A DNA stretch of 64,000 nt, taken from positions 496,001 through 560,000 of the forward strand of contig JACKMX010000003.1 in assembly GCA_024235175.1 (NCBI GenBank), read 5' to 3'. Every line of letters begins with the position of its first letter. Within the stretch, counting starts at the first letter, position 1. The notes beneath the pieces are model-generated. The model saw only the letters and a program-made list of their open reading frames with translations, was not told the DNA's origin and ran no database searches. A program made the translations under genes and the position numbers. This document shows positions 16,001-24,513 of this stretch, piece after piece. This stretch comes from Chromatiaceae bacterium. GTDB taxonomy: Bacteria; Pseudomonadota; Gammaproteobacteria; Chromatiales; Chromatiaceae.

Positions 16001-17539
16001 ATGGAGTACTTGACATCGCTCTACGAAACGATGGCACTCGGTGCCATTAATTGGGAGCTGGCCGTTCGTATTATCGTTCAGGTAATGCTGCTCGCCTCAT
16101 CCGCCGTTTTTTCCGGGTCGGAAACCGCCCTCTTTTCCCTCAGCCGTATAGACCTGCAGAAGATGCGGCAATCGCGGAATAAGTATTCTGAGAGCATTCA
16201 CGAGATGCTGGACGAGCCGCGCCGCCTGATCATCTCCATTCTGTGCGGCAACGAACTGGTCAATATCGCCTCCGCGGTCAATATGACAGGCATTCTGCTC
16301 ATGCTGTTCGGCGACCAGGATATAACCTGGATCAACATCGCTGTCATGGTTCCGTTGCTGCTGTTGATTGGTGAGGTGACGCCGAAAACCATCGCGGTCA
16401 GTTTTCCGGTCAAATTCAGCACCGGACTCAGTGCCCGTATTCTTCCCCGCTGGATCATGCTGATCACCCCGCTGCGTGAGATTGTGCGTGTATTGGCAGA
16501 CCGCATTACCACCTTCATCGTCGGCGATGCGGTCAACCGGGAGAACATCCTGCACGCGGACGAGCTGAAGACACTACTGGAAGAGAGTGAGGAGACCGGC
16601 GTCATCGATGCCACGGAGAGGGTTCTCATCGACAATGTGCTGGAGGCATCGGAGACCGACATCTCCCGCATCATGACGCCCAGTCCGCGCATCAATTTTC
16701 TCGACGCAAGCCTGCCGGTTCCCGAACTGCTGGATCAGTTTCGCCAGTACCGGCATCCCAGAATCCCTGTTTTCCAGGGTCATTGGGATAATGTCATCGG
16801 CTTCCTGCACTCCGAGGATATGCTGCGATTGACCCGGGGGACCAGGGGAGGCGGGGATCTCGCGAGCGCCACGCTGGACTCTATTATCAAGCCCGCCCAT
16901 TTTGTCCCGCCGACGAAAAAGGTCGACGAGATGTTTGACTATTTCCAGCGCAACAATACCCGGGTGGCGATCATTCTGGGAGAGTACGGTGAGGTACTCG
17001 GCATAGTCACCATGAAGGATGTCGTCAAATTTATCTTCGGCGAAATATCCGGGCGCATGGTGGGGCAGGAGTATTACAACGTACAGGATGAGAACAGCTA
17101 CATCGTTCCGGGTGAGATGCGGCTTACAGACTTCTACAACCTGACCAATTTCGATATCGGTGATAAGGTCATGACGACGATAGGCGGTGTTGCCTTCCGT
17201 CTGTTTGACAGCCTGCCCAAGGTTGGCGATATGGTGACTCACGATGGTTACCAGTTCATTGCCCAGGAGGTTAAGGGTCTGCGCATCAGCAAGATACAGG
17301 TAAGTAAAATTGCGTTAAGAGATCAACACAAGCAGGGGGAGCAGGCGTTAATCAGCGAAGCGCCGATAGTGGAGCAGGAGACGCCTGAGGAAATCGAATC
17401 CGCCACACAGCAAAAGACAGAGGGCCCGGTGGAACAGGAGACAGGAACGGGGGGTGAAATCGGGAATGAATCAGCGGTCAGCGAACAGGTTGAGGAGCTG
17501 CCCGCGCAACAGCCTGACAAAGATCGGAGGGTGGAGTAA
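16001..17539 (+). CDS. CNNM/CorC-family membrane protein, type 1 of pair A (putative Mg2+/Co2+ transport)
   Basis: About 512 residues: an N-terminal DUF21/CNNM membrane domain (FSGSETALFSLSRIDLQKM), two CBS domains (one including VFQGHWDNVIGFLHSEDML, the other VAIILGEYGEVLGIVTMKDV), a CorC_HlyC C-terminal domain (VMTTIGGVAFRLFDSLPKVGD) and an acidic Glu/Gln-rich tail of about 65 residues. Related proteins move or regulate Mg2+ and Co2+. I chose ATG 16001 because GGAG lies 7 bp upstream and the membrane domain begins directly after it; an in-frame ATG at 15929 has no such site. Its stop codon overlaps the start of the next gene, so the two are probably translated together and may heterodimerise. 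Confidence 0.85.
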   Translation: MEYLTSLYETMALGAINWELAVRIIVQVMLLASSAVFSGSETALFSLSRIDLQKMRQSRNKYSESIHEMLDEPRRLIISILCGNELVNIASAVNMTGILLMLFGDQDITWINIAVMVPLLLLIGEVTPKTIAVSFPVKFSTGLSARILPRWIMLITPLREIVRVLADRITTFIVGDAVNRENILHADELKTLLEESEETGVIDATERVLIDNVLEASETDISRIMTPSPRINFLDASLPVPELLDQFRQYRHPRIPVFQGHWDNVIGFLHSEDMLRLTRGTRGGGDLASATLDSIIKPAHFVPPTKKVDEMFDYFQRNNTRVAIILGEYGEVLGIVTMKDVVKFIFGEISGRMVGQEYYNVQDENSYIVPGEMRLTDFYNLTNFDIGDKVMTTIGGVAFRLFDSLPKVGDMVTHDGYQFIAQEVKGLRISKIQVSKIALRDQHKQGEQALISEAPIVEQETPEEIESATQQKTEGPVEQETGTGGEIGNESAVSEQVEELPAQQPDKDRRVE

Positions 17540-18807
17540 TGGATATCAACCTGGGGTTTGAGCTGCTGCTCATGGTGATATTTCTGTTGCTGAAAGGGTT
17601 CTTCTCCGGCTCCGAAATTGCAATGGTAAACTCGGACAAGCTCAAGTTGAGGCACCAGGCGAAGAAGGGAAACCAGGGCGCCGGGCTGGTGCTGAAGATG
17701 TTCAAAAAGCCCGATGTCATATTGGGCACCACGCTGGTGGGAACCAATATCGCCACGGTTACCATCTCCACTTTGGGCGCGCTGCTGTTCATAGATCTGC
17801 TCGGGAAAAGCGGCGATTTCATATCGGTGCTGGTACTGACGCCGGTGCTGCTGATTCTGGGTGAGGTGGTTCCCAAGAGTATTTATCAGCAGAAAGCGGA
17901 TACGCTGGTAAGCCGCATTATCTATGGCCTGCGATTTTTCTCTTATCTGTTCTATCCGGTGATATTCATCTTCAGCCGGGTGGCGCGCTTTGTGGCACGC
18001 ATCGTTGGCGGCGGTTCGATTCCGCAGAATATGTTTATCACCCGGGAGGAGTTGCGGGTACTTCTGGATATTTCGGAGTCGACATCCCATACCCAGAAAA
18101 TCGACAAAAAGCGAATTCGCAGGATTATCCGTTTTGGCGACACCACCGTGGGGGAGGCGATGATACCGCTCGCCGATGTGATTGGATTCAATCAGTCGCG
18201 TGATATGAAAGAGGCGATCCGCATTGTTATGAGCTACGGCTACAACCGGCTGCCGGTCTACCAGGGCAACATCACGAACGTAAAAGGGGTTCTGACCCTG
18301 AGTACCTGGGATCTTATGATGCCCGACCTGGAGGAGCAGTCACTGGAGCACTTCATCAAACCAGCCCTGTATCTGTCGCCGAAGCAGACCATCGACCGTG
18401 CATTGCCCCAGCTGCAGGCACGCGAGGACCACATGGCCGTTGTGGTGGATGAGTTCGGTTCAGCCATCGGTATCCTTACCATGGAGGATGTGTTCGAAGA
18501 GGTGGTGGGCGAGATCGACGTCGGCTATGACTTTGACGAGTATCAGCCCAAGCGCCGGATCTACATCGAACACGAGAGTGAAAACTCTCACATCATGAGC
18601 GGGCGTATGCCGATCTCTGAGGTAAACGATACCCTCCATGTCGAGTTCCCGGTGACCGAGGCACATACCATCGGCGGTTTTATCGTCAGCCGCCTGCGCC
18701 GTATTGCCAGGCAGGGAGACTCGGTTGAAGAGCAGGGCTATCGCATTAATGTGCTCGAATCTGATGCGCGCTCTGTGGTCAAGGTGCGGGTCGAGAGGAT
18801 TCTTTGA
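17539..18807 (+). CDS. CNNM/CorC-family membrane protein, type 2 of pair A
   Basis: A 422-residue protein with the same architecture: DUF21/CNNM membrane domain (LKGFFSGSEIAMVNSDKLKLRHQAKKG is split across the first helix), two CBS domains (YNRLPVYQGNITNVKGVL and MAVVVDEFGSAIGILTMEDV) and a CorC_HlyC domain (VTEAHTIGGFIVSRLRRI). Its ATG overlaps the upstream TAA. Its N-terminal half closely resembles the type 2 protein at 30.1-31.3 kb, so the two-gene cassette is duplicated in this window. Confidence 0.85.
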   Translation: MDINLGFELLLMVIFLLLKGFFSGSEIAMVNSDKLKLRHQAKKGNQGAGLVLKMFKKPDVILGTTLVGTNIATVTISTLGALLFIDLLGKSGDFISVLVLTPVLLILGEVVPKSIYQQKADTLVSRIIYGLRFFSYLFYPVIFIFSRVARFVARIVGGGSIPQNMFITREELRVLLDISESTSHTQKIDKKRIRRIIRFGDTTVGEAMIPLADVIGFNQSRDMKEAIRIVMSYGYNRLPVYQGNITNVKGVLTLSTWDLMMPDLEEQSLEHFIKPALYLSPKQTIDRALPQLQAREDHMAVVVDEFGSAIGILTMEDVFEEVVGEIDVGYDFDEYQPKRRIYIEHESENSHIMSGRMPISEVNDTLHVEFPVTEAHTIGGFIVSRLRRIARQGDSVEEQGYRINVLESDARSVVKVRVERIL

Positions 18808-18817
18808 AGTCTCAAAA

Positions 18818-18844
18818 CCGGGATCTGTAGATCCCCCGGCTTTT
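18818..18844 (+). terminator. Probable intrinsic terminator of CNNM pair A
   Basis: A GGGATC-TGTA-GATCCC stem, extended by a CC/GG pair across a 2-nt bulge, is followed by CTTTT. It begins about 10 bp after the stop codon. Confidence 0.55.
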
Positions 18845-18900
18845 ACGGCACCCTCCTTTGGAGGAGAGGGTATAAAAGGAGGTTTTATGCAAATTGCTCC

Positions 18901-20094
18901 TCAACAAAGTGAGAGCAGTGCCGCTGCCAGCAGGTTCGGGTCATAGTAGGGTGCACTGCTATTTGTGATCAGTTCGGTATCGATGATACGTACCTTCAGC
19001 TCGTTCATCAAAGCGGGATTCGGCAGTGAGTTGTAACCGCCCCGTTTGCTGTCCAGCATGACAAAGTTAAGCAGTTTCTCTTCGGGGCACTTGCTGCCGG
19101 CATCCAGGCGCAGATGAGTGAGCAGACAAAGAATGGATTGATCCATCGTCATCCCGATCTGTTCGGGATCCCTGCCGAGATTGGGTATGTAAATTTTAGG
19201 ACTGGTGTTGGCAGCCACCGCCGAACCGACTCCCTTCGGCAGAAAATTTGCTATCAAACTTGAGTAAAAACTTCCCGGCGGGTAGCAGATAAGTTCGGCA
19301 TGTTCGATGAGCTTGCGGTTTTTCTTACGCAACTCGGAATACACGGGTGATGTCGTTTTAGCTTTATCCACCAGATAAAGCCGCTCGATGGGAGAGGTGA
19401 GCGGTGCCACCTCTTTCCCGGTCAACAGGTGTTGTCCGATTATTTGGGTTCCATCCCGAAGCTCAGCCCCGAGATGCAGGTTGTCATTGACCACCGCACG
19501 CACCGTACCAAGCACGCCAACGAGTTTGGAAAAGAGGAAGATAATCGGATCGAGGTGTTTGTGGTTGTTCAGGTAACCGCCGGTTAGAATGAGATTGCCG
19601 ATGCTGGCGCCCTGAAGTTCAAAATTTTGTGGCATGGCCTCCTGAAAGTAACCCAGCTGAGTACGGATGAGCCGACGCATCGGATTGGGAACATCCTTTA
19701 TCATTGGGTCTCTTCCTGCTACCAGCTGATTGAGCCGGTTGATCAATACGGAATCCGATGAGTCTTTGGGAAAGCGGTAGGTAAACAGCCTGTACACTTC
19801 CGGGTTACCGGTTACCGTTTCGTCGGCCAGCGTCATCAAGCGGCTGCGCAGATCCCCGATCGCCGGCATATCAAAGGCCTTACGCAGTTTCGCCGAACTG
19901 CCGCCTGAGTCGAATGGCGTGACCAGATGAATCGAGTTGTGGGTATAACTCTTGAGCACACGGCTCACCTGCCTTAGTGCCGAGCCACCGCTGAAGAAGA
20001 GTATGCTGGGTCCCAGCTCCGGTGCCTTCTGATAGCGGCCAATGCGCAGTAGGTCTGGCAGTTTTATGTTTCGGATGACTTGTATGGGCTGCAT
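18901..20094 (-). CDS. CofD/YvcK-family protein (GAK-system CofD-like), function unassigned
   Basis: About 397 residues, starting at ATG 20094; an upstream TTG at 20103 is possible. The Rossmann-type core resembles YvcK/CofD: a glycine-rich loop ILFFSGGSALRQV, the motif TPFDSGGSSAKLRKAF, GDLRSRLMTLAD, and the later PPGSFYSSLIANFLPKGVG. YvcK binds UDP-sugars and affects gluconeogenic growth; CofD transfers 2-phospholactate. The F420-specific setting is absent. The sequence seems nearest to the CofD-like component reported with ATP-grasp and HPr-kinase-like genes, but that placement is tentative. It is a single gene, convergent with CNNM pair A. Confidence 0.75.
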   Translation of the reverse strand: MQPIQVIRNIKLPDLLRIGRYQKAPELGPSILFFSGGSALRQVSRVLKSYTHNSIHLVTPFDSGGSSAKLRKAFDMPAIGDLRSRLMTLADETVTGNPEVYRLFTYRFPKDSSDSVLINRLNQLVAGRDPMIKDVPNPMRRLIRTQLGYFQEAMPQNFELQGASIGNLILTGGYLNNHKHLDPIIFLFSKLVGVLGTVRAVVNDNLHLGAELRDGTQIIGQHLLTGKEVAPLTSPIERLYLVDKAKTTSPVYSELRKKNRKLIEHAELICYPPGSFYSSLIANFLPKGVGSAVAANTSPKIYIPNLGRDPEQIGMTMDQSILCLLTHLRLDAGSKCPEEKLLNFVMLDSKRGGYNSLPNPALMNELKVRIIDTELITNSSAPYYDPNLLAAALLSLC

Positions 20095-20139
20095 GTCTGA
20101 CAAACACTACATTTTTATCACGTGTTGATTGGTGGTCAT

Positions 20140-20365
20140 TAGTGCTGTCCCACAAACTCCCTCTCCCTCCGGGAGAGGGTTGGGGTGAGGGAATCTAATA
20201 TTGCTAAGTTACTGTTTTTGTATATCCCCTCATCCTGTCCTTCTCCCTCGGGGAGAAGGGACCGCAATTTGATGATTTTCATGTCAATGAAACGATTGGC
20301 GGTGGTTTCATATACAGAATTCAAGGACTTGTACAAAGCCTCCAAATGTTAATGGGACAGCACAG
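20140..20365. mobile_element. 226-bp MITE-like element with 9-bp target duplication
   Basis: GGTGGTCAT occurs directly on both sides (20131-20139 and 20366-20374). The intervening 226 bp begins with GTGCTGTCCCA (20142-20152) and ends with its reverse complement (20353-20363), both 2 bp from the edge. Terminal inverted repeats plus a 9-bp duplication are the marks of transposition, and no transposase is encoded. Inside are two palindromes in opposite orientation: CCCTCTCCC-TCC-GGGAGAGGG (20159-20179) and CCTTCTCCC-TCG-GGGAGAAGG (20239-20259), a widespread proteobacterial intergenic repeat type. Confidence 0.75.
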
Positions 20366-20640
20366 GGTGGTCATATAACTTTTTTGAACAATACACGCCA
20401 ATTCGAGCTGCCGCGGCATCCATATGCGTCTGTCGGCAAACCCGATTCAGCCGGTTACAAACACTGTATCGTCACGATAGTGTTCAACTACAGCCGCTTC
20501 CGGTTGAGATCGCTTCGAAGGACTGCAATGATACTGCAAAAAAGCTATCGTCCGCAGTTGGTCTCAAGGGTACTTGTCTATGCGATAGGTTTTTGGCGGT
20601 ATCTGAATAATCTGATGGGTTAATACCCGGGAGAGTCTCA

Positions 20641-21618
20641 ATGTCTCGTGAACTGCTGATCTTGCGCCACGGTAAGTCGGATTGGGATGTGGATGTGGAT
20701 GTGGATGATTATCACCGGCCACTTCAGGAGCGGGGAGTACGCGGTGCCCGGAAGTTGGGAATCTGGTTGTTGCAGCATAACCTGCTGCCTGATCGGGTTG
20801 TCAGCTCGCCGGCCGAACGTGCAATTACCACGGCTGAGGTGGCAGTCAAGGCTATGAGCCTGGAAACCGCTTCGATCATCGGCGATGAGCGTATCTATGC
20901 CGCTGGTATCGGAAGTTTGATGGATGTTGTTCGCGCCACACCGGCAGTGACGAATCGCTTGATGCTGGTAGGGCACAATCCCGGTCTGGAGCAGCTTCTG
21001 AGTTATTTGGTCAGGGAGGATATCGAAACTCCGGAGGATGGCAAGTTGTTGCCGACCGCAACCTTGGCCAGGCTCTTTCTGGATTGTGAGTGGGGCAAAG
21101 CCAGCGCCGGCTGCGCGCGGCTGGACTCAATTACGCGGCCCGGATCCCTGCCCGAGGAACTTCTGCTTTCCGCTTCAGGGGAAGGCGAATCGAGAGAGCG
21201 GCCAGCCTACTACTATAACCAGTCATCCGTTATTCCATATCGTCTGCAGGCGGGTAAGCCGGAAATCCTGGTCATTTCTTCAAGAAAGAAAAAGCATCTC
21301 ATAGTGCCCAAAGGCATCAATGAGCCGGGACTGACACCTCGGCAGTCGGCCGCGAAGGAGGCGCGGGAAGAGGCAGGTGTTGAGGGGATTGTTTCTGCCG
21401 AACCCCTGGGTCGATACAGATACGAGAAGTGGGGTGGGCTTTGCACTGTTGATGTCTACCCGATGGAAGTGACGAGGGTCCTGCCTGAAGAGGAGTGGGA
21501 GGAGAGTCATCGTGGGCGCAGCTGGGTTTCTCCCGAGAAAGCGGCGAGTGCACTGCAGCAGCGGGAGCTGGGCTCCATGGTGAAAACACTGGCCGCACGA
21601 TTGACCGGGAACAAGTAA
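20641..21618 (+). CDS. SixA-like histidine phosphatase fused to a NUDIX hydrolase
   Basis: A 325-residue fusion. Residues 1 to about 160 form a histidine-phosphatase (SixA) domain with RHGKSDWD (His10), SSPAERA (Arg60) and LVGHNPGLEQLL (His112). Residues about 190-320 form a NUDIX domain with VPKGINEPGLTPRQSAA leading into KEAREEAGV, of the type acting on dinucleoside or inositol polyphosphates; Leu occupies the first Glu position of the Nudix box. Mycobacterial MutT1 has these domains in the reverse order. A GGGAG site precedes the ATG. The isolated gene is flanked by the MITE-bearing gap and by convergent parA. Confidence 0.85.
   Translation: MSRELLILRHGKSDWDVDVDVDDYHRPLQERGVRGARKLGIWLLQHNLLPDRVVSSPAERAITTAEVAVKAMSLETASIIGDERIYAAGIGSLMDVVRATPAVTNRLMLVGHNPGLEQLLSYLVREDIETPEDGKLLPTATLARLFLDCEWGKASAGCARLDSITRPGSLPEELLLSASGEGESRERPAYYYNQSSVIPYRLQAGKPEILVISSRKKKHLIVPKGINEPGLTPRQSAAKEAREEAGVEGIVSAEPLGRYRYEKWGGLCTVDVYPMEVTRVLPEEEWEESHRGRSWVSPEKAASALQQRELGSMVKTLAARLTGNK
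20686..20709 (+). repeat. GATGTG hexanucleotide tandem repeat in the SixA-NUDIX gene
   Basis: Three perfect GATGTG units (20686-20703) plus one GATGAT variant encode a Val-Asp run directly after the catalytic RHGKSDW motif. Unit changes would add or remove two residues without shifting frame. Confidence 0.8.
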
Positions 21619-21658
21619 ATCCGATAGTGACGACTTGATGGGTGTTAACAGGACCCTC

Positions 21659-22417
21659 CTAGATTCCGGAATCGGCCAACATCTTTGCCTGCACCTCCCG
21701 CCAGAGCTTGATATAGGCATGAGCCGGATTGCTGTAGGGTGCGAAGCTGCCCACAGGCGCCCGTTGGATACCCATGAGTTCGACACTCTTGGAGTAGGGG
21801 ATCGGCGTGTTGAGCATGCCTTTGAACTCTTTGGGGAGGGACGTCATGATCTGGCGATGCAGCAGCCTGCGCTTGTCATACATAGAGAAAAATGGGAGCA
21901 GCTTGAGATGTCTTGCGGGCGCCTTGTTGAAATAGGTCAACAGTTGATTGAATGTGCGTACCGAAAAAGTGGTGGGTATCAGCGGTATCAGCAGTGCATC
22001 CGCCGCGTAGAAAATATTTTCTGAAGCCAGCGATATACTGGGAGCGCAATCGATAAACAACAGGTCGTACTCTCTGGAGATCGGAAAGAGAAGCTTCATG
22101 AGCTGCTTTGAAGGTTTTTTGGTATCGCTGAATACCTGATCAAAATTTCTGAATGAGAAATCCGCCGGGATCAGATCCAGACCGGTAAAATCTGTTGCTT
22201 TTACCACATCGTCCAAAGACCTTCTTTGGGACCTGAGCGCGTCTATGCCACCCTTGAGCTTGGGTTTTACCCGAAAACAGAAGCTGGCCGCTCCCTGTGG
22301 ATCAAGGTCCCAAAGCAAGGTCCTGTAACCGTCTTTGGCGGCAAGATAGGACAGGTTAACCGCAGTGGAGGTCTTGCCAACTCCGCCTTTGAGATTGTAG
22401 GTCGCTATTATTTTCAT
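21659..22417 (-). CDS. Orphan ParA/MinD-family ATPase
   Basis: A 252-residue ParA-type ATPase with a deviant Walker A KGGVGKTSTAVNLSYLA at the N-terminus, switch I LLWDLDPQGAAS and Walker B LLFIDCAPSIS. No ParB or centromere-like repeats are nearby, so chromosome or plasmid partition is unlikely. Orphan ParA proteins often space cellular cargo such as carboxysomes or chemoreceptor arrays. It follows the CHAD gene by 23 bp on the same strand. Since CHAD proteins can bind polyphosphate, granule positioning is an attractive but untested role. Confidence 0.85.
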   Translation of the reverse strand: MKIIATYNLKGGVGKTSTAVNLSYLAAKDGYRTLLWDLDPQGAASFCFRVKPKLKGGIDALRSQRRSLDDVVKATDFTGLDLIPADFSFRNFDQVFSDTKKPSKQLMKLLFPISREYDLLFIDCAPSISLASENIFYAADALLIPLIPTTFSVRTFNQLLTYFNKAPARHLKLLPFFSMYDKRRLLHRQIMTSLPKEFKGMLNTPIPYSKSVELMGIQRAPVGSFAPYSNPAHAYIKLWREVQAKMLADSGI

Positions 22418-22440
22418 TGATTACAACTTTTTAGTCTCAA

Positions 22441-24000
22441 TTAATGGGAAAAAAGGGCACGAAAGGTTTTCTGCATTTTTTTCCGCGCAAGCTGATCATA
22501 ACGGGCACGGAACTCATCCCGCATTTTCTGCTCCTCCCGTTCCCGGTCCTCAGCCAGCAAGCGGATTGCTTCCAGCCATACCGGCATGGTTCGCTCCTGC
22601 TGCTGCATTTTTTTGCTGTAATCGAGCAGGGATCCATGCTGCAGGTGAAGATTCTGAAACGTGTTCAGGTTTTGCTGCAACTCGCGCAATGCATCCAGGG
22701 CCGGCTCAATCTGTTCCTTTGGATAGAGGTTGCGGAAGGTCTCCATCTCGTATCCGAGGCGTTTTTCAATGACCTGTAATTCAAGCATTGCATCCGGGTC
22801 ATCCGTTCCGGTGATCTCTTTGCCTTTCTCTATCAACTCCCTGTAGATGCTGTATATGCCCTTCGAGGCAACCTCGAGTATGGATTTTTCGGCATCCAGG
22901 GGCATTCCGTCAGGTCGTGTTTTTTCGTTTAGTATCTTCTCCCATGCATTCATGGTGCGCCGGTAGCGGGGACTCTCCAGTGGGACACGCATCAACTGGT
23001 GCTCTTTCAGCTTCTCCGCCTCCAGAAAGTGCCTGAGTGGTTCCAGTGCAACCCGGTGATCCGCATCGACCCGGGTTACGAACTCGTCGAACAGCCCCAG
23101 GTAGATATCAAGGCTGCGTACCGGTGCGGTAATCTTTTCCAGCCAGTCGAAATCCTGCCGGATAAGGTTGATGATCTTGGACGGAAAGACACTGAAGTAG
23201 TGGTGAAGCAGGCACTGGGTGCGCCGTGCGGCGTGCAGAAAATCATGCAGAAATTCCGGGTCTTTGTCTTCGCATGCACCAGCGAGATTCTGTTCCATTA
23301 TAAGCCGGTAGCGATTCAGAACATCACACAGCGCCTCATATGCCGGTTGCTTCGGATCAAAATGAAATACCGGACTGTTGGTATAGCCGTTGGCATCTAT
23401 TCCCAGACAATTGAGAGCGCTGACAAGCGGATCTTCGGTGATAGGCTGCAATCTGCCTTTCCGGGTGATCAGGTTGATGGTTTTTTCGCAGACTTTGTCA
23501 AATCCTCTGAGCGGAAAGAGGTAAATGGTATCAGGCAGTTTGAAGAATTTTGCGGTTTGCGGTACAACAACACGATCCTGCCGCAGCTCGATGCGCATCA
23601 ATGTCTTATGATCGCCGTTGATCACACGCAGATCCCTGGCACTGCTGTTGACCGAAACCTTTGGCATCAAGCTTCGCCTGCCCAGTATCTCAGTCAGACG
23701 CATGCGCAACCCGGGTGCAACGAATTCGCTGGCAAAACGGGGAATTTGTCGGATGGATGTCTGGGCCAGAAGTTTTCCTCCTCCCAGTTCACGCCAGGTG
23801 AGGAGATAACCAGGTTGTTGTGAAGATATCTCCAGAACGTTACCGGAGTTGAGCAGGCGCCAATCGAAGGTATCGAAAAAAACCCGCTGGATTTCGACCG
23901 GTTCCCCCTCCTCAACGAGCCTTTTGTCGAGCAGCCAGTTTTTCAGGTCTTGCAGGGTTAGATTTTCGGGCACGCTAAAAATTAATTGTTCTTCAGGCAC
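22441..24000 (-). CDS. CYTH-like/CHAD domain protein (probable polyphosphate-binding)
   Basis: A 519-residue protein. Residues about 1-200 look like a divergent CYTH/triphosphate-tunnel domain (RVFFDTFDWRLLNSGNVLEI, then LLTWRELGGG). Residues about 215-500 are a CHAD helical domain with conserved basic/His helices (FLHDFLHAARRTQCLLHHY and IRQDFDWLEKITAPVRSLDIYL without its first residues). CHAD domains bind polyphosphate and often locate to granules. The tail is a Lys/Arg/Glu-rich coiled region (REREEQKMRDEFRARYDQLA). It heads a probable operon with the orphan parA and lies 174 bp after the DsrC-like gene on the same strand. Confidence 0.85.
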   Translation of the reverse strand: MPEEQLIFSVPENLTLQDLKNWLLDKRLVEEGEPVEIQRVFFDTFDWRLLNSGNVLEISSQQPGYLLTWRELGGGKLLAQTSIRQIPRFASEFVAPGLRMRLTEILGRRSLMPKVSVNSSARDLRVINGDHKTLMRIELRQDRVVVPQTAKFFKLPDTIYLFPLRGFDKVCEKTINLITRKGRLQPITEDPLVSALNCLGIDANGYTNSPVFHFDPKQPAYEALCDVLNRYRLIMEQNLAGACEDKDPEFLHDFLHAARRTQCLLHHYFSVFPSKIINLIRQDFDWLEKITAPVRSLDIYLGLFDEFVTRVDADHRVALEPLRHFLEAEKLKEHQLMRVPLESPRYRRTMNAWEKILNEKTRPDGMPLDAEKSILEVASKGIYSIYRELIEKGKEITGTDDPDAMLELQVIEKRLGYEMETFRNLYPKEQIEPALDALRELQQNLNTFQNLHLQHGSLLDYSKKMQQQERTMPVWLEAIRLLAEDREREEQKMRDEFRARYDQLARKKMQKTFRALFSH

Positions 24001-24174
24001 AAGCCTCTCCTCACCGGTCCAGTTAAAACCGAAATCGATCCTTTTAAACCCGGTGGCCCCTCTGAGGCGGCCAGGTAGTGGGGGCTATCCTGCACCTTCC
24101 TGCCGGATAAGTTTAAAACACCGACTGCCTGCAACAGATGTTGGTTCAGAATAAAGAGCTATACCGGTGACTCT

Positions 24175-24513
24175 TTAACAAGCATGGCAATACGCCTCCG
24201 GAAGACCCGCCAGGCGGCAGGCATGGTCACAGCCGCCTTTTGGAAACATTTTTTCCAGATCTCTCCTGCTACAGCCATTTTCGTAAATTTTATTGCCAAC
24301 CGCTTTGAGCAGCGCACGGGAAGAGGGCGGTATCTCATACTGCCGGTAGAAATCCCGCATGAAGTCAATTGCCACCCAATGGCATTCGGTCAGTGTCAAC
24401 TTATCCACTGCAGCCAGTGTCTCTGCAACACTTCTGTCCCAGTCTTCAAAATTTACCAGGTAGCCCTCATCGTTTAGCTGGATATCTCTCCCATCCACCT
24501 GAATATTATACAT
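24175..24513 (-). CDS. DsrC/TusE-family sulfur carrier-like protein with unusual C-terminal cysteines
   Basis: A 112-residue member of the DsrC/TusE family, with characteristic DEGYLVNFEDWDRSVAETLA and ECHWVAIDFMRDFYRQYEIPPS. Canonical DsrC ends in two redox cysteines spaced C-x10-C with the last penultimate. Here the end reads KGGCDHACRLAGLPEAYCHAC, with four cysteines: Cys is the very last residue, and the Cys aligned to the first redox position is nine residues from the next. It is probably a DsrC paralogue rather than the dsr-operon copy, since no dsr genes are present. GGAGG precedes the ATG. Confidence 0.85.
   Translation of the reverse strand: MYNIQVDGRDIQLNDEGYLVNFEDWDRSVAETLAAVDKLTLTECHWVAIDFMRDFYRQYEIPPSSRALLKAVGNKIYENGCSRRDLEKMFPKGGCDHACRLAGLPEAYCHAC

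Noticed and set aside
20374..20640. A small 79-codon frame upstream of the SixA-NUDIX gene
   Set aside because: No ribosome-binding site fits, and the composition shows no protein-like pattern or known domain.
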